Source of the DNA: Eutreptiella sp. 'Long Island Sound 2002'
Lineage: Eukaryota; Euglenozoa; Euglenophyceae; Eutreptiales; Eutreptiaceae
Direction: 5' to 3'
Assembly: GCA_964036045.1 (NCBI GenBank)
Contig: OZ038379.1
Location: 108,082,025-108,146,024 of the forward strand
DNA length: 64,000 nt
This document shows, piece after piece, positions 56,410-64,000 of this stretch; within the stretch, counting starts at the first letter, position 1; the number at the start of each line of letters is the position of its first letter. The translations under genes were made by a program, and so were the position numbers. Below the pieces are notes generated by a model. That model saw only the letters and a program-made list of their open reading frames with translations. It had not been told where the DNA came from and searched no databases.

Positions 56410-57174
56410 CTAGGCGATGCGCTGTTGCCTGTGCATGTGCCACCGCTGCAGGTCTGCCCTGATGTGGGCATGCCAGAGGTCATGGAGCATGTCCCCTAGG
56501 GCCGTGGGTGGTTGGTCGTCGTCTGTGTGGGGGTGTTGCTGGAAGCCGCAGGCGACAGCGGCCGTGCGCATGGCTGTGAGTAGGTCGGTGGGGTCTGGTT
56601 GGATGCGCCGGGCGCGGTCTATGGCCCTGTGATATTGGAACCAGGCATGCTTGTCATGCAGTGGGGGCATCTTCAGGGGGGTTGATAGGCCTTGGTCCGC
56701 ATCCCCTGGGGGGCTGGGGGGAAGGTTGGGGATGGTGAGGCAGATGTGCAGGGTGCTATGGCCTGTGGGTCCGAGCGGGAGGGGTCCATATCGGGCCTCC
56801 GCCCGGATGATGGTGGTGGGGTCGCCATAGCACACATCGATGCGGGATGGGGCGGCATCTGTTTGGTGGGGGAAGTGGGATGGTTGGCCTTCGGGGTTGG
56901 CTGTCAGGTCCACGAGCCCCAGCATTTCGATGGTGTCGCAGACTGCATGGTCCTGGGGTGTGGCCTGTCCCCCTCGGTCTGCCGGGGTGGGGGCGGCGTT
57001 CATGTCGCCGATGATGATTGTGGGGGCGAGCATGGCCATCTGGCGGTATGCCTCGGCCAGGGCTTGGAAGAAGGGTTCCGTGGCGTCGCCGAAGGGGACG
57101 TGGGCGTTGATGACGTTGAGTTGCCATCCGTCCCCGACGACCTCATAGACACCTAGCCTCCCTGGGACGCTGAG
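56410..57174 (-). pseudogene. LINE AP endonuclease, duplicate A, N-terminally truncated
   Basis: Same as 61,411-62,175 of the other copy, including IIIGDMNAAPTPADRGG and SRIDV. The duplication junction at 57,174 removes the N-terminal part with the QE catalytic motif. The frame ends at a TAG (56,410-56,412), after which the RT frame continues in phase. Confidence 0.8.
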
Positions 57175-57189
57175 TACGCTGACGCTAGG
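57175..57189. other. Tandem-duplication junction with short filler
   Basis: LINE sequence ending GACGCTGAG (57,174) is followed by TACGCTGACGCTAGG and then LTR sequence starting about 29 bp inside the LTR. ACGCTGA occurs twice across the join, as in template-slippage repair. The intact LINE continues GTGGTGGACG at the matching point (62,176). Confidence 0.7.
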
Positions 57190-60149
57190 GTACGGCATAC
57201 AACCGGTCCCCGGTCCACTAACCCCATGTACAGAAGGGAAGACGCCCGTTGACGCCCGGTGCGAGCCTGGCGGGAGCGTGTTCCGTGCCGTAAAGCCCCG
57301 CATCGGCAACCGATGCGCCGCCAGCGGAGATTTATGTATCAGAATATCAGGAATCAACAGGGTTTTATTGTCATATTGTTTCCGTCAATTTTTACGCTTC
57401 CGTTCTGATATTCACTGTTTTGACAGCTGGCAGTTAGTTCGCGACGTTAGCGTAACCGCCAATTTAACTGTTATATACAGATATTTTAGCGCAAATCGCG
57501 ACGAAGACTCTAAAGTCTTCACGAATTGCGTCGATGCATCCGCAATTTTCACATTCTACACTCGCAACCTAAATCCGAATTTTTCAGGATGTCGAAATCG
57601 GATTTTCGACTTCGACATCCCCACACTTGATTTGACCTCTTTCGGGTGCGCCTACGTGCTTCCCATATGCACGAATCAACTTTCCTTTTGTCTTGCCCTC
57701 CATTTGTCTTAGAGATATGGGCAAAACAAAGTTGATTCGTGAGGCCACTTGTGAGGGTCATATCTCGTGCCGCTTGCGAGGAATGACAATAAAGAAAACG
57801 TGGGATGTATTCACAATACTCACGACGTAATTTAGGAAGCTTTATATGCCTTGCGTCTCCACACGTGCGCGCTAGCGTAATGGATCACGGTCAAGAGGGT
57901 AGAGTTTGCGTTAGAAAAATTCGGTCATGATATTGCGTGCGTTAAGATAACTTTCGAGTGTAGCGCGCGAGTGTTGGTGTTGCATAGGAACTCTCATTGA
58001 GTTCCTATGAGCGATTGACACAAAGTTATGCCCTTGGATGGGCATGACATATCGTGGGGGGAGCTACCTTTTTGGGCAATATGGAGTATGTGCCTTGTGT
58101 TGTGTTGCGTGCCCATTTGGCGGGTCCATCGCTCGAAGCCAAAGCCGCCAATGGACCTCATATTGCGCAAGCCCGTTCCCCATACTCCCCACGATCAATT
58201 GCAAGCCTAACCTCCGTGGAGGAAAGCTTGTGTGGCGATCCCAAAGCGATGCGTTGGGAGCAAGGTGTGTGTTTTGCAATTTTCCATATTTTCATGTGCC
58301 CACTTGGGAAGCAGCGCTCGTCACCTTTCAAAGCGCCCCAAGTGGAGGACATATGTGGAATCAGAGGTCATTGGTATCAAGTCATTGTGTGTAAAAGGAT
58401 TGGTCCATTACTCAAGCCAAGCCGAAGATATTATAATATATTTGTGCGCCTTTCAAGGCACTTTTGGGTATTTTTTCGCCAATATTGCTGTTCTTTGCCC
58501 GTCATGATGTCAAGTGACGACCGTGTATCTCAACGTTGCGCTCAATTGACATCACGATTCAAGTATGTTATGAAGGTACGTACTTCGGTGCCCAACATAT
58601 CTTGGATCCGGCGAATAACTTCTCTTGGGCTTGGCATACCGTGGCCACCATGTTGGCGATTTGGGATTATCCGAAATAATGGGCTCACTTGGCGACCCTG
58701 CCATTCCCAATACGGGAGGAGTTGGGCGACGCCCAAAAGATATGTTGGACACATATGACTTGATACCAATCCTATTGCATACTCCGGTCCAAGTCAGGCA
58801 TGTGCCTCATTTGCCCCAACCATGAGTGTGCGCATTTTCGGCCATTTTGAGCAATTTTCCACATTTTCTGGCCGCCGTGCACTATGTTCAGCCCACCCGT
58901 GCACGCCAGACGCATGGACCAATGGACCATATATGACATGGGTGTTATGCATATTGGTCCGCATGGTTCAAACACCACGTGAACGAAGTGGAGCTACCTT
59001 CGTTAAGGTGCTAGCCCAAAGTGAGTGTGGGCAATTTTACCATTTTGGCATTTGTGGACCCAATTGGGATTGTCACCACGCCAAGCGGCATGGAGATCTT
59101 TGGACCCCAAGGTCATGGAAGTTTTGGTTAGACTCCCGGTGGATCGCGTATGCAATGGCGAATCCGATCTCCAACCCGGCGTGGAGATATACTATTGGGA
59201 GCACCCCCAAATTTTGGCTCATTTCGAGCAGCCAAAATGACCCCCTTTTGGGACCCCAATTTCACCCCCCCGTGTGGTCAAATGGCCCCATATCTCTATG
59301 CCCACAGAGAGCCCGGACCAAATTTCAGGTTGTACACTCAGATATGAGTCCTAGGTCCTGCCTCCTACCCTGTGAGCTATTGGCCTTGCCCTGGCCGGGC
59401 GAGCCACGCGTGGGAATGACGTCAATTTTGGTGATTTTGGCATCATGACCCCACTTGACGAACCCATGGTGCCCTGATGCCGGGACCTCAGAGGGAACCA
59501 GGTTGGGTGAGGGCTCCAGGGAGTTGATACTCGAAGGGCATAGGGTCAGTTGCCTTGTCCCTACCTCTGGTGGGTCCGGACGAGAGGTCAATTTTGGAGA
59601 TCTTTGAGCTAATTTCAGTTTGGGCTGAAACAGCCCATTTTCAGCTACCAACTCCTAGGGGATAATGGCGGGGCCATATCTCTTGCTCAGAGATGAGTTG
59701 AGACCTGTTGTTACGGGAGCGTGGGGAGCCACCATCGGTTGACCTTGGAGCTCCTTGGTTCCCAGGAACTCGCCTGTGGCTGAGCGGAACACCCCCCCTA
59801 TTGGCAGGGTTTCAGGGTCCGGACTGAGCAGGGCATGGGTTATGTTTGAGCCCCCGCCCCCACCAGCCACTGAGAGGGTCGGACCTGGGATTGGGATACC
59901 AGTTAGGACTGAATGTCCATTGTCTTGTGATGCCCTTACCCCAGTCCAGTCTTAACCCCATGTGTACATATCCTGATGTGTTGCTGTACATACTTTCGTT
60001 CCCTTGTTTCAGAGTGGCAAGGATCCTGAAACGCTTTGTCACATGACATGAGCGCATTGATGCCCCTGTGAGCGTAGTGCTTTACCTGCCTGCTCACCTG
60101 TGCGTGTCACCGCAGCGTCCCGTGGCGGGCCCCCGACGGGAACGCGTCA
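57190..60149 (+). repeat. LTR 5, 5'-truncated copy created by tandem duplication
   Basis: It aligns with LTR 4 at an offset of about 5.0 kb, lacks the first 29 bp, and ends CGCGTCA. It is followed by the same GTGGGGCCATGCCGCTCGG as LTR 4, that is, the same LINE insertion point. It is therefore not a separate insertion. About 2% different from LTR 4 by eye. Confidence 0.88.
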
Positions 60150-61410
60150 GTGGGGCCATGCCGCTCGGATGGCGCTGCTGGGTATGGAGGTGGGCCAGCC
60201 CCCGTGTGCTGCCCATGCCTTGGTCACGGCGCGTGTGGCCGGCTGGAGGGCGGTGGTGGAGTGTGTCAGCTGGAGTGCTTGGAAGCCTATAGAGGCGTTC
60301 AAGACCCCGCCGAGGTAGTACGCCAGGCTCTGGTGGGACGGGGAGAGGGCCTTGGTGGTCGAGGACGCATATCTGGGGAGATGGGCGAGGTGTGATTGCA
60401 ACTTGGGAGGGAGGGTGGCGTCCTCAGGGTCGTCCGCGAAGCCCACCAGGGGGGAGAGGAGGGGATAGGGTGCGTAGGCCGGGTTATCCCGGTCGATTGC
60501 GAGGGCCAGGAGCGTCAGGAAACGGTACAGGAAGGGGCTTTCTGCTCCTCCTTGGGGGACCCTGCTGCCTGACTCCAGGAAGGGGGTGAGGCCTGCTCCT
60601 GTGCGGACCGTGTATTTGCGGGTGCGGATGTAGCCGGAGGCGAAGTTGTAGAAGGGGAGGCCTAGGCGTTTGCACACCGCTTCCAGAAGGAGCCAGGGGG
60701 TGTTCGGGAAGGCTCTTTTGACGTCGAGGGAGGCGATGATGAGGTCCACGGGGTCCATGTCGGCGATGGTGTCCTGGAGGAAGATGGCCTTGTGTGGGGA
60801 CCGGCCTGGGATGGCCCCCCAGAGGCTGGCTGGTATGTGAGGGTCCAGGTGGGGGCGGATGCGGCGTAGGAGGATCAGTGACTGCACAGACTATGGGGCG
60901 CCAGTTGTCCGGGTTTGCCCAGTCCCCTTTTTTGTAGAGGGGGCGGACAACGTTTGCCCAGTCTGGTGGCAGGGGGCTCTGCCCCGTGATGATATCCCGG
61001 AGGCGGTAGGCGAGGATGCGGAGGAGGTGGGCGGGGAGGTGGTAGTATGCCTCCGGAAGGAGGCCGTCGTAGCCTGGGGTTTTGTGTTGCCGGAGACTGT
61101 GGATGGCCTTCCGGACTTCGTGGATGGTGAAGGGACGCTCTTCCAGTTGCCTCCTCTGGGCGTAGTTGAAGACCCGAGAGAGTCGGTCGATTTTGGCCTG
61201 GGTGTCTGGGTCCAATGTGTCTTGGGTGGGCGTTTGTTGCCGGAGGAAGCTGTCTTGGGTGGCCTGGAGCACTGTAGCTGGGTTGTTGGTGAGGGAGCCG
61301 TCCTCTTGCCGGACCATGGTGATGGTGCGGTGGCCGGTGTCGGTCATGGCGTCGTTGAGGTGGCGGATGGCCTTGTAAGGGGTTTCATGTTGCGCATACC
61401 GTTTGTGTTC
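60150..61410 (-). pseudogene. LINE reverse transcriptase, duplicate B
   Basis: Same motifs as duplicate A: LDVKRAFPNT, GAESPFLYRF, LVGFADD, and the fingers HKTPGYDGLLPEAYYHLP. Frameshift near 60,889 is shared. This copy is contiguous with the LINE 5' end and is thus closest to the original arrangement. Confidence 0.85.
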
Positions 61411-62460
61411 CTAGGCGATGCGCTGTTGCCTGTGGATGTGCCACCGCTGCAGGTCTGCCCTGATGTGGGCATGCCAGAGGTCATGGAGCATGTCCCCTAG
61501 GGCCGTGGGTGGTTGGTTGTCGTCTGTGTGGGGGTGTTGCTGGAAGCCGCAGGCGACAGCGGCCGTGCGCATGGCTGTGAGTAGGTCGGTGGGGTCCGGT
61601 TGGATGCGCCGGGCGCGGTCTATGGCCCTGTGATATTGGAACCAGGCATGCTTGTCATGCAGTGGGGGCATCTTCAGGGGGGTTGATAGGCCTTGGTCCG
61701 CATCCTCTGGGGGGCTGGGGGGAAGGTTGGGGATGGTGAGGCAGATGTGCAGGGGGCTATGGCCTGTGGGTCCGAGCGGGAGGGGTCCATATCGGGCCTC
61801 CGCCCGGATGATGGTGGTGGGGTTGCCATAGTACACATCGATGCGGGATGGGGCGGCATCTGTTTGGTGGGGGAAGTGGGATGGTTGGCCTTCGAGGTTG
61901 GCCGTCAGAGCCACGAGCCCCAGCATTTCGATGGTGTCGCAGACTGCATGGTCCTGGGGTGTGGCCTGTCCCCCTCGGTCTGCCGGGGTGGGGGCGGCGT
62001 TCATGTCGCCGATGATGATTGTGGGGGCGAGCATGGCCATCTGGCGGTATGCCTCGGCCAGGGCTTGGAGGAAGGGTTCCGTGGCGTCGCCGAAGGGGAC
62101 GTGGGCGTTGATGACGTTGAGTTGCCATCCGTCCCCGACGACCTCATAGACACCTAACCTCCCTGGGACGCTGAGGTGGTGGACGACGTGGACGTGGATG
62201 CCGGTTCGGGCGTATAGGGGGGTCCCCTTGTGCCAGTAGCATTTGTACGCTTTCCGGTCCGGGGTATATATGGGGGTGTTTTCTGGGGGGTCGTCGCGTT
62301 GTAGGCCTTGTTCCTGGAAGGCGAGGAGGTGGGGAACCCACCCCGGCCCCTGTGCCATCGGGAGCTCCTGGAGGGCAGTTGTGGCGGCCTTGGAGTACGT
62401 GACGGCCAGGTGGTTGAGGACGAGGAGGTTGACGGTGGCCTCGGGTGGGGGCAGGCCGGG
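61411..62460 (-). pseudogene. LINE AP endonuclease domain, duplicate B (full)
   Basis: Minus-strand frame with the APE-type order: VNLLVLNHLAV (about 62,435), catalytic Glu in LAFQEQGL (about 62,315), IIIGDMNA (about 62,015), SRIDVYYG (about 61,845), and terminal GHSPLHI (about 61,755). A linker leads to RT. A single in-frame TAG at 61,411-61,413 (RQQRIA-stop-EHKRYAQHE) separates it from the RT frame and is identical in both duplicates. The endonuclease nicks target DNA to start target-primed reverse transcription. The frame is open upstream of the first Met at 62,358. Confidence 0.8.
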
Positions 62461-64000
62461 GCTGTGGAGGCTTGTGCCCTCGGCCCTTGCCCCGTCAGGG
62501 AGGGGGACAGGGGCTCCGGGACTTTTTGCCGGTTGGTGGGCGCTTGGGTAGGCGCGGCGGGGGGATGCCTTGGCTCCACTCCGGGGGGAGCTCCCCAGTG
62601 TATTTGGTGCCTCTGTGAGCCTTGTTCTCTTCGGTGCATAGTCTGTTGAGATTGGCGCTTGTGAGCTCCAGGGTGTGGCCTTCTGGCTTGTCCGGGGCGC
62701 TGCTGCCTTGGTCTAGCTCCTTTTGGCGGTGCCAGACCACCCAGATCTGTGGCCCCCCGTTGTCCCCCGGGTCGCGGAGGCGGTACTGGATCGTGCCCTC
62801 ACACCAGATCCAGTCGCCTGTGTGGTCGTTGCGGAAGGGCTGCTGGACCTTCCCACCCTTTTCGATATCCTGGGTACGCCTCGGGCGCGGGCGGTGCTGG
62901 TGGCTGGAGGGAGGATGATGTGGATGCCTGGTCCGGGTGGGGCGGTGGTAATGATGGGAGGGAGGATGACGAGGATGCTTGGTCCGGGTTTGCCGGGTGG
63001 GTCGGGTGGGGTGCGGGGGGTCGGGAGGTCGCTGCTTTTCCAGCTTGGTTGGGGGCAGGTGCGCCCCTTTTTCGTCTCGCTCGCTTGGGTGGGACTGGAG
63101 GTAGCGGGGCTGGGGGGGCGTGGGGTTTGAAGGAGGGGTGCGTTGCTTGCTGGCTCGGATCCCTCAGTGGGGGTTCCGCCGGCGTTTGCGTGTTCCTTTC
63201 GCGTAGCTGCGCATGAGGTCGGCGAGCTTGCGCACGGTCTCCGGGGGATCGGATGGTCATGGCAGTGCGGCCGTGCTGTCGTCGAAGGGGTGGTGAAGGT
63301 GGTAGTTCCTCATGGCCTTGGCCTGCATGACCCAGGCCTCCGTGGGTTCCGGTGTGTCTGAGCTGTTGGGGCAGCCTTGAGCCCAGTAGAGTGCTGTGTG
63401 GAGGCCTTCCAAGGGGGGCGCTTTCGCGGCCTGTGAGGCTGGTGGCCTGAAGGAGTCACTGCCGGCCCCGTGGGGGGTCTTCCGGGTCTTTTTCCGGGGT
63501 ATAGGCCTGGGCCGCCATGAGGACTCCGTGTGCCCAGTGGGGGACCCACCACTGGGCGTCTGCTTTGAGGATGTGGATGGCAGGTTGTACGGGGGGCGTG
63601 TCCAGGGTGTCCCACGATGCGATGGCTAGTTCTATCCTGGAGGGGTGGAGGTGTGGGGTGGCCCTGCGGCTTAGGAGTTGATCGATGTGGAAGGGGATGA
63701 CGGGATCCTTTGGGCCCTGCGGTGGTGGGGGCATCGCCCGGATGGGCGTGGGGTCCCAGTGGCGTTTGTGGGCGGCGAGGGTGTATAGGGCGGCGGTAAT
63801 GATGTGGTGGGCTTGCCCCTCCAGGACGATGTGGCGCTCCGTGCCGAAGTCCTTTGGTAGGTGGGCTGCGGGGTGGACGGTGATGTGGGCTAGGACGCGT
63901 TGGTGGGCCTTTTTTCCCCCGTCTTGCGCCTGCGTCCGTTTGTCCCCCGGGATAGGCTGGTGTTGGTGTTTTGGTGGGGGCGGTCCATGGGCGAGGGATT
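62461..64000 (-). pseudogene. LINE N-terminal coding region, broken and running off the window
   Basis: Protein-like minus-strand text continues upstream of the endonuclease in changing frames: TGDWIWCEGTIQYRLRDPGD then QIWVVWHRQKELDQG (about 62,830-62,700); a Pro-rich linker; ETVRKLADLMRSYAKGTRKR (about 63,245-63,190); TEAWVMQAKAMRNYHLHHPF (about 63,350-63,290); and from the edge to 63,456, IHILKADAQWWVPHWAHGVL and ELAIASWDTLDTPPVQPA. No known domain recognised. It may be ORF1 or the N-terminal extension of a single ORF. The 5' end of the LINE lies beyond 64,000. Confidence 0.5.

Noticed and set aside
57190-60149. LTR 5 as a solo LTR from a third insertion
   Set aside because: It lacks the first 29 bp and shares its right flank and LINE position with LTR 4. 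Tandem duplication explains it fully.
1-64000. rRNA genes, CRISPR arrays, bacterial operon features
   Set aside because: None seen. Content and repeat types are eukaryotic.

Overview
This window reads as repeat-dense nuclear DNA of a GC-rich unicellular eukaryote. A green alga is my best guess, from the mix of a chromodomain retrotransposon, a LINE that carries RNase H and a protease, and an embedded AT-richer island, but nothing here fixes the taxon. I found no host housekeeping gene, rRNA, convincing tRNA gene or CRISPR array. Almost everything interpretable is transposon, and most transposon genes are broken by frameshifts and stops.

Layout. 1-2.75 kb: GC-rich remnant that shares a C-terminal motif with the large LINE further right (minus strand). 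2.75-4.7 kb: A/C-rich DNA without a convincing gene. 4.74-5.745 and 16.837-17.22 kb: two halves of one Ty3/gypsy pol gene, split inside the integrase by an 11.1-kb LTR retrotransposon (copy 1, 5746-16836, plus strand) that kept gag but lost pol. 17.22-28.98 kb: an AT-richer island with a scrambled junction, two neighbouring 190-bp satellites, a decayed three-module fibre-like gene, a few unrecognised small genes, a 0.6-kb element with perfect 25-bp terminal inverted repeats, and a RING-like gene. 28.98-38.025 kb: the 3' half of a large minus-strand LINE (RNase H, zinc finger, Ulp1-like cysteine protease, Pro/His-rich tail, 3' UTR). 38.026-55.148 kb: a 17.1-kb gag-pol LTR retrotransposon (copy 2, same family as copy 1) inserted in the LINE reverse transcriptase. 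55.149-64 kb: the 5' half of the LINE (RT, AP endonuclease, N-terminal region). Here a roughly 5.0-kb block (LTR plus LINE 5' part) is tandemly duplicated, so a fifth LTR copy lies at about 57.19-60.149 kb. The LINE runs off the right edge.

How the parts fit. The LTR family is a chromovirus: gag, protease, RT, RNase H, integrase and chromodomain. Both insertions have TG...CA ends and 4-bp target duplications (GTCC and GTGG), and removing either insert restores the interrupted reading frame. Three features stand out: LTRs of about 3 kb packed with perfect hairpins; a very long Gag with two coiled-coil regions and a Gly/Pro-rich segment; and an 11-nt stretch directly after the 5' LTR that is exactly complementary to an 11-nt LTR segment, the arrangement known from Tf1 self-priming. 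Gag and pol share a frame across a single UAG. The LINE combines AP endonuclease, RT, RNase H, a CCHC-like finger and a C48/Ulp1-like protease.

Order of events inferred from nesting: LINE and older gypsy first, then the two chromovirus insertions, then the 5-kb tandem duplication.
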